Source of the DNA: UTCHB3 sp964371075
Lineage (GTDB): Bacteria; Bacteroidota; Ignavibacteria; Ignavibacteriales; Ignavibacteriaceae
DNA: 64,000 bases
Assembly (NCBI GenBank): GCA_964371075.1
Contig: CAYJKN010000002.1
Coordinates: 62,001 to 126,000, forward strand
Direction: 5' to 3'
The position numbers were made by a program, and so were the translations under genes. Positions within the stretch are counted from its first letter, which is position 1; the number at the start of each line of letters is the position of its first letter. A model generated the notes under the pieces. It was not told where the DNA came from, did no database searches, and was given only the letters and a program-made list of their open reading frames with translations. Of this stretch, positions 50,252-58,811 are shown in pieces.

Positions 50252-51427
50252 TCTGGGGTGATATGCGGTAGCAGACCCAACCCAGGTTTTGTTTTTGTTG
50301 AAGTCAACGCCCATCATTTTTCCTTTTGAGAATCGTGTGAGGTTGTTGACTAAAACAGGTTTTTCGTTCCATAAAAACATCATTCTGATCTCACATTTTG
50401 AATAACCTTCAGGTGTGAGAATCAATGGCGCATACTCTATCTTTCTTTGAAGGATATAGTTGTGCCTGTCGGATTTGGAATCAAGTAAGTCTTTGGTAAC
50501 TTCCACTTCAACCCCCAAACCGGCGAATGAAAAGAGTGGTTTTAAGACAAAATTCTCAAGATCTGCGGGATATTGTCTTAAGTCGGAAAGAAAATGACAT
50601 TCAGGGACAAATGGTCCCTTCAGGAAAGGGAGTGAATATTTGCTAATCAGGAAAAACCAGTCGGGGTGTCCCACCCAATGAACATCAAGTTCATCCTGAA
50701 ACGAGAATGAAGCTTTAACATCCTTTCTGAATAACTCATCATAAATTACACGGTTATAAATCCTGTCGATTTGGATTTCTCTTCCACCCTCTTCATAAAA
50801 AAGTTTTTTTCCTTTTTTAATCACATCTGTGATACAAACAGGTTTTACACCGGTGTATTTCTCGGTAACAATAAAATCAATAAGGGTCTTTTGTTTGTCG
50901 GGTTCAATTTCAAGAAGAATTACATTTTCAGGATCAGAATCGCCCAATAAAGTTTTTTTCAGGAGTTCGATATACGACTCTTTGTCGAGTCCACTGTAAA
51001 ATGGAGTGTAATTTTCAGGTAATTGAAAATGTCGCTGGAAAACTTCATCATAATAGACCTGAAAACCATATAACGAGGGGAAACCCTGCAACTCGATCAG
51101 TTTAGGTATAAATCCACCTTTTCCATCATCACATATGGCAAAATCGATCTGCAGAAATACGGGATGATCTTCGCGGTTTGGCACAGCAAGTCCATCAGGA
51201 ATTGAAGCCTCAGCATATTTCCTGTATTCATCAGTATCAAGCTGTTTAATGATATCGGCGCAAGCTTCCTCAAGTGTTTTTGTGAGTTCACCCGAAAGAA
51301 AAAGGGGTGTTTCACAAACTCTGAAATCGATTTTCACCCCTTCAGATCTGTTCAAATCCTCAACAAATGAATTATACCGTTCTTCTGTAAAACCTTCGTT
51401 ATACAGGGATCTAATGTCTTTTACCAT
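50249..51427 (-). CDS. ATP-grasp-like protein of unknown function in an amidoligase cluster
   Basis: 392 residues. Motifs that suggest an ATP-grasp-type fold are FLQIDFAICDDGKGGFIPKL (acidic), LIELQGFPSLYGFQ, ENFVLKPLFSFAGLGVEVE (the KPxxSxxGxGV ATP-binding loop), YILQRKIEY and CEIRMMFLW. It is encoded downstream of a GCS2-type ligase and a RimK-like ATP-grasp gene on the same strand, so a role in peptide or amide bond formation is likely by context. I know no characterised homologue. Confidence 0.72.
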   Translation of the reverse strand: MVKDIRSLYNEGFTEERYNSFVEDLNRSEGVKIDFRVCETPLFLSGELTKTLEEACADIIKQLDTDEYRKYAEASIPDGLAVPNREDHPVFLQIDFAICDDGKGGFIPKLIELQGFPSLYGFQVYYDEVFQRHFQLPENYTPFYSGLDKESYIELLKKTLLGDSDPENVILLEIEPDKQKTLIDFIVTEKYTGVKPVCITDVIKKGKKLFYEEGGREIQIDRIYNRVIYDELFRKDVKASFSFQDELDVHWVGHPDWFFLISKYSLPFLKGPFVPECHFLSDLRQYPADLENFVLKPLFSFAGLGVEVEVTKDLLDSKSDRHNYILQRKIEYAPLILTPEGYSKCEIRMMFLWNEKPVLVNNLTRFSKGKMMGVDFNKNKTWVGSATAYHPR

Positions 51428-51472
51428 AGCCGTGTTGTTAGTTGCAAAATGAAAATTTGAAAAAGAGATTCA

Positions 51473-51624
51473 GAACCTCGGAACTCCAGAACCTCAGTGC
51501 AGTAGAACCTCGGAACTCCAGAACCTCAGAACTTCTGCAGTACCGAATCACTGAATCACCGAAGTACTGAAGCTCCGAATCACCGAAGTACTGAAGTACT
51601 GAAGTTCCGAAACTCTGAGGTTCC
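51473..51624. repeat. Nineteen 8-bp degenerate repeat units (GAACYTCN/GAANYACY type)
   Basis: Units keep exact 8-bp phase from GAACCTCG (51473) to GAGGTTCC (51624); 17 of 19 begin with GA. The array begins five bases past the TAA stop of the minus-strand GCS2-type gene, filling most of the 202-bp spacer. Sequence is unrelated to the TAATSCAR family. Confidence 0.88.
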
Positions 51625-51629
51625 GAAAT

Positions 51630-52748
51630 TTACATTCGTAAATCCAACCCTCTGTGGGTCTCATCAATTATGTAGTCGGTAACATTTTTAAGATCGTAGC
51701 TCTGTTCCCAGACTGCGAGTTGTCTATCGGAACCGGTACCCATCTCAAGAATTTTATGTACATAATTGATCTCTTCGCGGCTGTCGAGATCGTCAATAAC
51801 ATCATCAACAAACTCAAGGAGTTCGTGAATTAAGTCGGTGGTTGGCACTTCTTCTCTTTTTCCAAAATCGATCAACTTGCCGTTAATTCCATATCTTGAA
51901 GCGCGGAATTTGTTTTCAGCGATTAATGCTCTTCTATAGAGACGGAAACCGAGATTTTGGCGAATGAGGCGATAAAGTTTTACAACAACAGCCTGCATAA
52001 GGGCGGTTAAGGCGATTGTTTCATCTGCTCTCATTGGAATGTCGCAGATTCTGAACTCAATTGTCGGGAAAAACGGATGGAGCCTGATATCCCACCAGAT
52101 TTTTTTGGCATTATCGATACAATTTGTTTTTACGAGCAGATTAACATAGTTGTCATACTCGCCGATCGACATAAAATAATCAGGAATACCTGTTCTCGGG
52201 AAACGGTCAAATACTTTAACGCGGTAACTGTGGAACCCGGTGTTTCTTCCCACCCAAAAAGGTGAATTGGTAGAGAGTGCAAAGATATGTGGTAGAAAAT
52301 AACGGGCTGCGTTCATGATGTGAATAGCAGTCTCTCTGTCTTCAACGCCAACATGCACATGAAGTCCAAAGATGAGGTTGGCTCTTGCCACCAATTGCAT
52401 ATCGTCCACCACCTGTTTATATCGGGGGTCTTCGGTTATTCTCTGGTCTTTCCAGTGTGAAAAAGGATGTGTTCCGGCGGCTGCAATTCTCAAATTGTTT
52501 TTGAATGCAAGTTTTGCCAACTCACTGCGAAGTCTGAATACTTCCGATTTTGCCTCTTTAACATTTTTGCACACACCGGTGCCTGTTTCCACGACCGACT
52601 GATGCATCTCCGGTTTAAGGAATTCTTTTAATATCAGTTCACCATCCTCGAATATCTCCTGGATATGCGATTTTAACTCCCGTGTTACAGGATCAATGAT
52701 CTGAAATTCTTCTTCCACTCCTAATGTGAATGTCGGAATACTGGACAT
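51630..52748 (-). CDS. Carboxylate-amine ligase, GCS2/YbdK family
   Basis: 372-residue protein of the glutamate-cysteine ligase family 2 (YbdK-like). Seen are the N-terminal TLGVEEEFQIIDP, GTHPFSHW, the HVHVGVEDRETAI motif, FRICDIPMRADETIAL and RYGINGKLIDFG. Family members join a carboxylate to an amine using ATP; E. coli YbdK has weak glutamate-cysteine ligase activity. It is 6 bp downstream of an ATP-grasp gene, so a dedicated biosynthetic pair is likely. The physiological substrate is unknown. Confidence 0.9.
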   Translation of the reverse strand: MSSIPTFTLGVEEEFQIIDPVTRELKSHIQEIFEDGELILKEFLKPEMHQSVVETGTGVCKNVKEAKSEVFRLRSELAKLAFKNNLRIAAAGTHPFSHWKDQRITEDPRYKQVVDDMQLVARANLIFGLHVHVGVEDRETAIHIMNAARYFLPHIFALSTNSPFWVGRNTGFHSYRVKVFDRFPRTGIPDYFMSIGEYDNYVNLLVKTNCIDNAKKIWWDIRLHPFFPTIEFRICDIPMRADETIALTALMQAVVVKLYRLIRQNLGFRLYRRALIAENKFRASRYGINGKLIDFGKREEVPTTDLIHELLEFVDDVIDDLDSREEINYVHKILEMGTGSDRQLAVWEQSYDLKNVTDYIIDETHRGLDLRM

Positions 52749-52754
52749 ATTACC

Positions 52755-53711
52755 TCACTTTATTAGATCACCCTGGGAAGTACTCTTTACAAAGTTACCC
52801 CAGACCGTATTAAATTTATTTGCATTATATTTTTTAGCTTTTCTTATTGCCATGTTGGCAGTAGCTTCAACCACCCACTCAAAATTCTCTTCACCAACCG
52901 AGTAAACATCAGCATCGGGTGCCGGATTACAAAAATCGATTGCAAAAGGAACACCATCTCTAACGGCGAATTCAACCGTGTTGAAATCATAACCAAGAGC
53001 TTTATTGAGTTTGAGCACATCTTCCTTGATCTTTGCGAGAAGACCTTTACCGTATTTCAGTTTTTCTCTGACATAACGCAGATGATGTGGCTGTTTGGGA
53101 TCGTAGGCCATAATTCTGACATCTTTTTGATCGATGCAATAACAGCGGAAATAATCAGTAAACTGAATTTCTTCCTGCAACATCATAACAAGCTGACCTG
53201 TTTCGTTGTAGGCTTTAAAAAACTGTTCTTTGTCTTCAACTCTGTAAACATTTTTCCATCCACCACCTGCAAATGGTTTAAAGAATGCTGGAAATCCGAC
53301 ATAATCAAATATGCCATCCCAATCGAGAGGATATTTAAGGTTTCTGAACGACTTTGTTGTTGTGTCGGGTGGATGCACATTTGAAGGAAGTATCACAGTT
53401 TTTGGAACAGCAACACCTGTTGAGAGTGCAAGAGCGTTGTTAAAAAATTTATCATCGGCACTCCACCAAAAAGGGTTGTTAACCACTGATGTTCCGGCAA
53501 TCGCTTCGTTTTTTAACATGGCACGATAAAAAGGAACATCCTGCGAGATTCTGTCGATAATTACTGCATAACCCGAAGACTGACCTTGCATAACTTTATC
53601 GATCTGAACATACTCGGCGACAATATCTTTTTCTTTTTTTGAGTTTACTCTCTCCACAAAAGCTGGTGGAAAGGTTTCTTCCATTCCGAAAAGTATTCCA
53701 ATTTTTTTCAT
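52755..53711 (-). CDS. RimK/ATP-grasp family ligase
   Basis: 318 residues with ATP-grasp features: KIGILFGMEETFPPAFVERV N-terminal subdomain, FPAFFKPFAGGGWKNVY (ATP-binding Lys plus glycine-rich loop), MMLQEEIQFTDYFRCYCI and the metal-binding FAIDFCNPAPDADVYS. The family ligates carboxylates to amines through an acyl-phosphate. First gene of the leftward amidoligase set. Product unknown. Confidence 0.85.
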   Translation of the reverse strand: MKKIGILFGMEETFPPAFVERVNSKKEKDIVAEYVQIDKVMQGQSSGYAVIIDRISQDVPFYRAMLKNEAIAGTSVVNNPFWWSADDKFFNNALALSTGVAVPKTVILPSNVHPPDTTTKSFRNLKYPLDWDGIFDYVGFPAFFKPFAGGGWKNVYRVEDKEQFFKAYNETGQLVMMLQEEIQFTDYFRCYCIDQKDVRIMAYDPKQPHHLRYVREKLKYGKGLLAKIKEDVLKLNKALGYDFNTVEFAVRDGVPFAIDFCNPAPDADVYSVGEENFEWVVEATANMAIRKAKKYNANKFNTVWGNFVKSTSQGDLIK

Positions 53712-53795
53712 TATTGTTCCATTGGTTAAGTTTTTTTACAGGCTATTTAATCGTAACAGGGTCTATTGATGAAAGAGGTATGAATAGACTTCAAT

Positions 53796-54425
53796 TTACG
53801 AAAAAAAATTGAAATTCGGAAATATTCTCCCCGTCGATTTTTGATAAGTGAGGTAGTCGTCGCCAAACCGGGAGAGCAGTTTTTTCTCTTCGAACCAGGA
53901 GCCTATATAAAAATAGGCGATTATCAGAACCGTCATAAAAAGATAACCAACCTGCATTTGGGGACGAAAAACGAGGAATATAATTGAGAAGAGATAAATC
54001 GGGTGCCTGCTGTATTTATAAGGTCCATCAACTCTCAACACAGAAACCTCATCCAATTCTTCCATCGGACGATAGATTCCCTTTTTCCCTCTGATAAATT
54101 GGGAAATCCCAAGGAATTCTGATCCCGACATATATTTAACACACCACAACAGACCAAAAAAGCTTAATAACTGGATAAAAGCAAATATCAAATCAAACGG
54201 GGTGGGCAGATCATAGATTGTATATCCCTGTTTTGGGGCGAGGTAAAAAAAGAGATAAAGTGTTACAAGCGCAAACAGATTATAGCTGAGTCTATAATAA
54301 GGCATAAAGCCGGGAAATGACGCCGCAACCATGCGTTTTAGGGGATTGGAAGCTGCTACTGAATGAAGAATCGCAAAAATTGAAAAATAGACAAGGGTGA
54401 TACCGAGATCAACAACAATTGTCAT
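53796..54425 (-). CDS. ICMT/NnrU-like membrane methyltransferase
   Basis: 209 residues with five to six hydrophobic segments and the C-terminal isoprenylcysteine methyltransferase-type motif GPYKYSRHPIYL followed by EEKKLLSRFGDDYLTYQKSTGR, where the RHP and EE residues form the S-adenosylmethionine site. Bacterial members include NnrU and methanethiol S-methyltransferase (MddA)-like enzymes, so the substrate cannot be assigned. Its ATG overlaps the rpoN stop by 4 bp, making it part of a DUF3109-rpoN-methyltransferase operon. Confidence 0.85.
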   Translation of the reverse strand: MTIVVDLGITLVYFSIFAILHSVAASNPLKRMVAASFPGFMPYYRLSYNLFALVTLYLFFYLAPKQGYTIYDLPTPFDLIFAFIQLLSFFGLLWCVKYMSGSEFLGISQFIRGKKGIYRPMEELDEVSVLRVDGPYKYSRHPIYLFSIIFLVFRPQMQVGYLFMTVLIIAYFYIGSWFEEKKLLSRFGDDYLTYQKSTGRIFPNFNFFS

Positions 54426-55849
54426 GCTTCTTTACGGAATCTGGCAACAGGAACCTTCATCGCTTCGCGATATTTTGTTACTGTCCTTCTGGCGATCTGA
54501 ATTCCTTCTTGTTTCAGGATATCTGCAAGGCGGTCATCACTAAGTGGAGCGGATTTATCCTCGGCTTCGATCAAATTTTTAATCTGTTCTTTGATCTCCT
54601 TGTTAGAAACCTCTTCACCATCATCGGTCATGATACCTTCGGAGAAAAAATATTTCAATTCGTGGATACCCTGACGGCTTTGCACAAATTTCCCGTTCAC
54701 TACTCTGCTGATTGTGGAGATATCCATATTGATGTCGCCGGCAACATCTTTGTAACGCAGAGGTTTAATCAAACCTTTGCGGAAAAATTCCTGCTGATAT
54801 TCGGCGATCGACTGCATAACTTTGAGCATCGTGTCGCGGCGTTGTTCGATGCATGCAAGGAACCAGCGCGCGGATTCAAACTTTTCTCTCAAAAACTTGT
54901 AAGTGGCTTTTTCTCTCTCGGATGAGTTTCTGTGAGCCTTGTTCTCGGTGAACATATCGAGATAGGTTTTGCTCAGGGTTACAGTTGGAAGCGACCGGTC
55001 GTTAAGGGTGATCCGGAATCCACCGTCAACTTCTTCAAGAATAAAGTCGGGGGTTATCTGGTTAAGTTCGTAGTTTTCAATTTTACCAAACCCCGGTTTT
55101 GGGTTCAGTTTTGTGATAAGCTGAATAACTGAATGAAAAGTATCTTCACTCAGGTTCATTGCCTCGCGGATTTTATTGTAATGCTTTTTAAGAAAGCTGT
55201 CGTAATGATCGTTTAGGAGCGATTCGGCGAGGTATGAATAATACGGGTCATAAGAAAGAGCATGCAGCTGTGCAATCAGGCATTCCCTGAGGTTCCTGGA
55301 TGCAATTCCCGGAGGATCAAATGTTTGAATCGTTTTTAATATTGTTTCCGCATCTTCGGGGGAAACTTTTACATGTTGAAAGGTCTCCAGGTCATTTAAA
55401 ATTTCATCGAGATTTCTTCCAAGATAACCGTCGGAATCAAGATTCCCGATGATTTCTTCACCAAGCATGGTGTGTTCCTGCGGAATCTCCAGCAGATAAA
55501 GCTGTTGAAGCAGGTGTTCGGAAAATGATTCTCTTGCTTTTGCAATTGGACGGTAGGAATCTTCGCGGTGATCTTTGTAGGATGGATCGTCGAAATACTC
55601 CTCATCGTTCATATAATCTTCTACAGTAAACTCGGCATCCTCATCAAAACTGTCATCCTCTTCATATCTGTCGTCGTCATCCTCAGCAGTTTTGAGGTCC
55701 ATCTCCTCTTCAAGAAGTGGATTAAGTTCCAGTTCCTCCTTGATCCGTTGTTCAAGAGCAAGGTTGTTTAATTGGAGCAGCTTCTGATATTGAATCTGCT
55801 GCGGTGTAAGTTTTTGAGTCTGTGTAAGTTTTTGCTGAATTGAAAGCAT
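54422..55849 (-). CDS. rpoN: RNA polymerase sigma-54 factor
   Basis: 475 residues with all three regions: a Gln/Leu-rich activator-interacting N-terminus (QQIQYQKLLQLNNLALEQRIKEEL), an acidic stretch (about 45-80), the core-binding domain (LDSDGYLGRNLDEIL, PPGIASRNLRECL), the HTH (DISTISRVVNGKFVQ) and the RpoN box ARRTVTKYREAM near the C-terminus. Transcribes genes with -24/-12 promoters under enhancer-binding proteins. One base separates it from DUF3109. Confidence 0.97.
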   Translation of the reverse strand: MLSIQQKLTQTQKLTPQQIQYQKLLQLNNLALEQRIKEELELNPLLEEEMDLKTAEDDDDRYEEDDSFDEDAEFTVEDYMNDEEYFDDPSYKDHREDSYRPIAKARESFSEHLLQQLYLLEIPQEHTMLGEEIIGNLDSDGYLGRNLDEILNDLETFQHVKVSPEDAETILKTIQTFDPPGIASRNLRECLIAQLHALSYDPYYSYLAESLLNDHYDSFLKKHYNKIREAMNLSEDTFHSVIQLITKLNPKPGFGKIENYELNQITPDFILEEVDGGFRITLNDRSLPTVTLSKTYLDMFTENKAHRNSSEREKATYKFLREKFESARWFLACIEQRRDTMLKVMQSIAEYQQEFFRKGLIKPLRYKDVAGDINMDISTISRVVNGKFVQSRQGIHELKYFFSEGIMTDDGEEVSNKEIKEQIKNLIEAEDKSAPLSDDRLADILKQEGIQIARRTVTKYREAMKVPVARFRKEA

Positions 55850-55850
55850 A

Positions 55851-56405
55851 TCAGTCGATTATTCCTTCTAATGCATTATACCATTTTTCACCATATTTCC
55901 TGACGAGTGGTTCTTCCAGAAAAGTGACCATTCTCGTTTTTTCGTTATTTCCTTTGGTGATGGCGGGTGCACAGTCGCCAAATCTTTCATAACGAAGTAT
56001 TTCACCCCCAAAAGAGGAGACTCTGATTGGAAAGAGGTGACAGGAAAGAGGTTTTTTAAAATCCGTTTTACCCTCATAAAAAACTTTTTCGAGAGAACAT
56101 TTTGCAATATCCCCCTCGTAGTGAACAAACACACAGGCACAACGATTGTAACTTTTGGTGAAAAGTTCACCATCAATATCATCGAAAAATCCCTCGGTTT
56201 CAATCACTTTTCGGTGTTCTTCAGGGATAATGTCGATTATCAACGGAACATTTGCCCTTAAAATCTCCACTTCCGAGGGGTGAAGTGGTGCCCCGTAATC
56301 ACCTTCAAATGTACAACACCCCCCTTTACATACAGCAAGATCGCATGCAAAATTTGAGTGGACTACATCTTTGTTGACTAAAACATTGTCTATCTGATAA
56401 AACAT
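55851..56405 (-). CDS. DUF3109 family cysteine-rich protein
   Basis: 184 residues beginning MFYQIDNVLVNKDVVHSNFA, the DUF3109 signature, with cysteines in CDLAVCKGGCC, CACVF, CSLEK and CHLFPIR that suggest a metal site. The family is widespread in Bacteroidota and related to the YkgJ zinc/iron-cluster proteins. Function unknown. First gene of the rpoN operon. Confidence 0.88.
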   Translation of the reverse strand: MFYQIDNVLVNKDVVHSNFACDLAVCKGGCCTFEGDYGAPLHPSEVEILRANVPLIIDIIPEEHRKVIETEGFFDDIDGELFTKSYNRCACVFVHYEGDIAKCSLEKVFYEGKTDFKKPLSCHLFPIRVSSFGGEILRYERFGDCAPAITKGNNEKTRMVTFLEEPLVRKYGEKWYNALEGIID

Positions 56406-56560
56406 TCTCGAAAAACTTTCTACAAATTTTCCAAAGATATAACAAATTTCGTACCAAACAAAAAATGTTTATAAAATGGCTGAAATATCATTAAATTTTC
56501 ATGGGATATTTGTTAAAATCCTGATCCAATCCAATTTATAAATGACAAAAAAGAAAACAG

Positions 56561-57322
56561 ATGAACACACCCGGCTTTTACGATGGCAAAACGGTTTTAC
56601 TTACAGGGGCCTCCACAGGGATAGGTAAAGAACTGGCGATTAAACTTATGCACACCAAATGTAAACTTGTTTTGGTGGCTCGAAGAAAGGAACTGATCTC
56701 TGAATTTGTAACCTCACAGCCCAAAAGGGAAAATCTAATTATCTCGGGATGTGATGTGTCGGATAAAGAAGCTGTTTCACAACTCTTGGAAGAAGTGACT
56801 CAAAAAATGGGGCAACCTGATATTGTGATTCTAAATGCAGGAGTGAGTCTCGGCGAAAAATATGAAATTCTGGATGAAAAGGCTACACGTGCTACGATGG
56901 AAATTAACTTTTTTGGAGTGGTAAATTTTGTACATCCCCTTCTCCAACCATTCCTCGAAAGAAAATCAGGTACATTTGTTATTGTATCATCCCTTGCGGA
57001 TGGAAGAGGTTATCCACAAAGTGCAGCTTATTCAGCATCAAAAGCTGCTGTAACCATTTTTGCCGAGAGTCTCGCCGTAAAAACTGCACCGCTAGGATTA
57101 AAAGTGATCACCGTAAAACCCGGTTTTGTGAAAACCCCAATGACCGACAAAAACCAATTCCCGATGCCGTTTATGATCTCAGCAGAAAAAGCAGCAGAAA
57201 TCATCTTCAAAGGTATCATCAATGGGAAAAGAATGATCAAATTCCCGTTAATGACCTCCCTCCTCACTTCCCTGGCAAATATCGCCCCTTATAAGATATT
57301 CGCGAAAGCGGTTAGGAGGTGA
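56561..57322 (+). CDS. Short-chain dehydrogenase/reductase
   Basis: 253-residue classical SDR: coenzyme motif TGASTGIGKEL, NAGVS, catalytic Ser in IVSSLADGRG and YSASKAA (Tyr-x3-Lys). The basic residues VARRKE after the second strand favour NADP. The C-terminal region (IAPYKIFAKAVRR) resembles the DltE/DHRS7-like subgroup. Substrate unknown. Confidence 0.92.
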   Translation: MNTPGFYDGKTVLLTGASTGIGKELAIKLMHTKCKLVLVARRKELISEFVTSQPKRENLIISGCDVSDKEAVSQLLEEVTQKMGQPDIVILNAGVSLGEKYEILDEKATRATMEINFFGVVNFVHPLLQPFLERKSGTFVIVSSLADGRGYPQSAAYSASKAAVTIFAESLAVKTAPLGLKVITVKPGFVKTPMTDKNQFPMPFMISAEKAAEIIFKGIINGKRMIKFPLMTSLLTSLANIAPYKIFAKAVRR

Positions 57323-57328
57323 GAGAAT

Positions 57329-57360
57329 TAATCCAATAATTCAATAATCCAATAATATTC
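57329..57360 (+). repeat. TAATSCAR array after the SDR gene
   Basis: TAATCCAA, TAATTCAA, TAATCCAA, then degenerate TAATATTC, starting six bases after the stop codon. Confidence 0.82.
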
Positions 57361-57403
57361 AGTGGGCTATGAAGTTAACTGATTTTCGCGGATTAATATC
57401 GAT

Positions 57404-57445
57404 AGTGGCAGGAGCGACAATCGTTCTCGATTGTCATCTGCAAAA
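57404..57445. repeat. 42-bp dispersed palindromic element, copy 2
   Basis: 39 of 42 bases match 40793-40834; core GACAATCG, TTCT, CGATTGTC is a perfect 8-bp stem. Confidence 0.85.
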
Positions 57446-57742
57446 TGCAAAACCGTTAGAGAAAAAAGTTGATAAATTCGCTTGGGCGAATGGTATGTTC
57501 GTAGCACATTTTCAATCCCCAAATAACACCAACCTGCTTTGGTGGTGTGACATGTTCGTATCCGCATGTGAATCCCGGTTTCTCGCGTAAATCGTCAAGG
57601 CTAAAATAAAATATTGGAGTAAAATTATTAAATTTAGGAAGATAAAAATGAATCTATGAAATGGAACGATTACCAGTGTCGGCGTTTGATTTAGTGAAAA
57701 TTAATAGAATTGCAAATGTGCTCTAAAAAAATTAAGTTATAA

Positions 57743-58279
57743 GTGAATTTTAAAATAATTTCCCTCTACACAGGCGATAGAGGTTGTATGTACAGTCTCT
57801 GTGAAGAAGGTGAGAGTATCGCCGTCTTCGATAAAACATTACAGGCTTACAACGAGTATTGCGGCGTGAAACGGAAGAAAAAGTATTTGGAGTTCACCGG
57901 ATACTTGAAAAAATCGTGCGACAAGCATGGGTTTGATTACTTTGAGTTTAAGTCGGAAGATGAATCCGGGAGAGATTCAGTATTTGCTTTTAAATATACC
58001 GGTGAGTTTAGATTTTATTTTTACTATGATGCCAGGGAACGGATCCTGTTAGGTGGTGGTGGTAAAAAAACAACCAAATCACATCAAGATGACCCGATAT
58101 TAAATTACCATGTAAGGTGCCTTACTGCATTATCAAAATTAATTAATAATAATGATGAAGTAACATTACAAAAATTACTTTCTCTGGATTGTACAATTAA
58201 ATTTAGTACTACCGGAGACATCATTAATCAGGAAGAAATTTTAGAAGAAATTGGTTATGGAAACGAAACAGACTTATAA
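57743..58279 (+). CDS. Putative toxin of a TAC system (RelE/HigB-like)
   Basis: 178 residues from a GTG at 57743 (a stop codon directly precedes it in frame). The middle, SVFAFKYTGEFRFYFYYDARERILLGGGGKKTTKSHQDDPI, matches the RelE/HigB pattern of a basic beta-sheet ending in KKT followed by a helix, although length exceeds the usual 90-120. It overlaps an HTH protein gene by 23 bp, and a SecB-like gene follows. The toxin role rests on gene order plus weak motif similarity. Confidence 0.6.
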   Translation: MNFKIISLYTGDRGCMYSLCEEGESIAVFDKTLQAYNEYCGVKRKKKYLEFTGYLKKSCDKHGFDYFEFKSEDESGRDSVFAFKYTGEFRFYFYYDARERILLGGGGKKTTKSHQDDPILNYHVRCLTALSKLINNNDEVTLQKLLSLDCTIKFSTTGDIINQEEILEEIGYGNETDL

Positions 58280-58811
58280 ATCGACATTGCTTAATGAAGC
58301 GATCCCCAAAGAAATAGATAGATACCTTGATTACTCGATGACGGTCACACGAATTATCACTGAAAAGTTGCGTTCAGAGTCGATCACACAAAAGGAATTC
58401 GCCAAGTCACTTGGAAAGAAGGAGTCGCAAGTGTCTGAATGGCTAAGCGGCAGGCATAACTTCACTTTGCGTACGCTTGCAGACATCTCCGCGAAGTATG
58501 AACTTGATTTTTCAGACGCATTCAAGCTTGCTATTAAGGAACAGTTGTATGCTAACCCTTTTGAAAGCATGTTGAAAGAGTTCGGAAAAGCATTAGTAGA
58601 CTCAAAGACATTATACTTTAATGCGATTAACCAGGCTTTCAAGCAAGATTATGCTAGTGACATAAATCTGAATAAAACTATTCTCGAAACCATTATTAAT
58701 GGTGTAGAGAATGAAAACACCATAATCAGCGATGAGTCGACTTCTACTGCAACAATAACAGAGAGCGATGCAACTAAATCAGATCCTAAAATATTTCAGT
58801 TGGTAGCATGA
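58257..58811 (+). CDS. HTH antitoxin (HigA-like) of a TAC system
   Basis: 184 residues from the ATG at 58257 (a TTG two codons earlier is possible). An XRE-type helix-turn-helix lies at about 40-75: ITQKEFAKSLGKKESQVSEWLSGRHNFTLRTLADIS. The roughly 100-residue C-terminal tail, ending in an acidic Ser/Thr-rich stretch, is longer than plain HigA and is the expected place for a chaperone-addiction segment. It overlaps the toxin gene by 23 bp and the SecB-like gene by 4 bp. Confidence 0.75.
   Translation: METKQTYKSTLLNEAIPKEIDRYLDYSMTVTRIITEKLRSESITQKEFAKSLGKKESQVSEWLSGRHNFTLRTLADISAKYELDFSDAFKLAIKEQLYANPFESMLKEFGKALVDSKTLYFNAINQAFKQDYASDINLNKTILETIINGVENENTIISDESTSTATITESDATKSDPKIFQLVA

Larger units (their letters stand above)
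57323..57742. other. 420-bp repeat-rich spacer before the TAC cassette
   Basis: Contains the array and 42-bp element listed separately, a hairpin ATTCGC/GCGAAT (about 57477-57492), and paired ATGTTCGTA motifs (about 57495 and 57552) around an ACACCA/TGGTGT hairpin. An open frame across it is not supported as a gene. Confidence 0.6.

Noticed and set aside
57369..57590. 73-residue open frame on plus
   Set aside because: It is made of the 42-bp dispersed element and other spacer repeats, has no ribosome-binding site, and its sequence shows no protein-like pattern.
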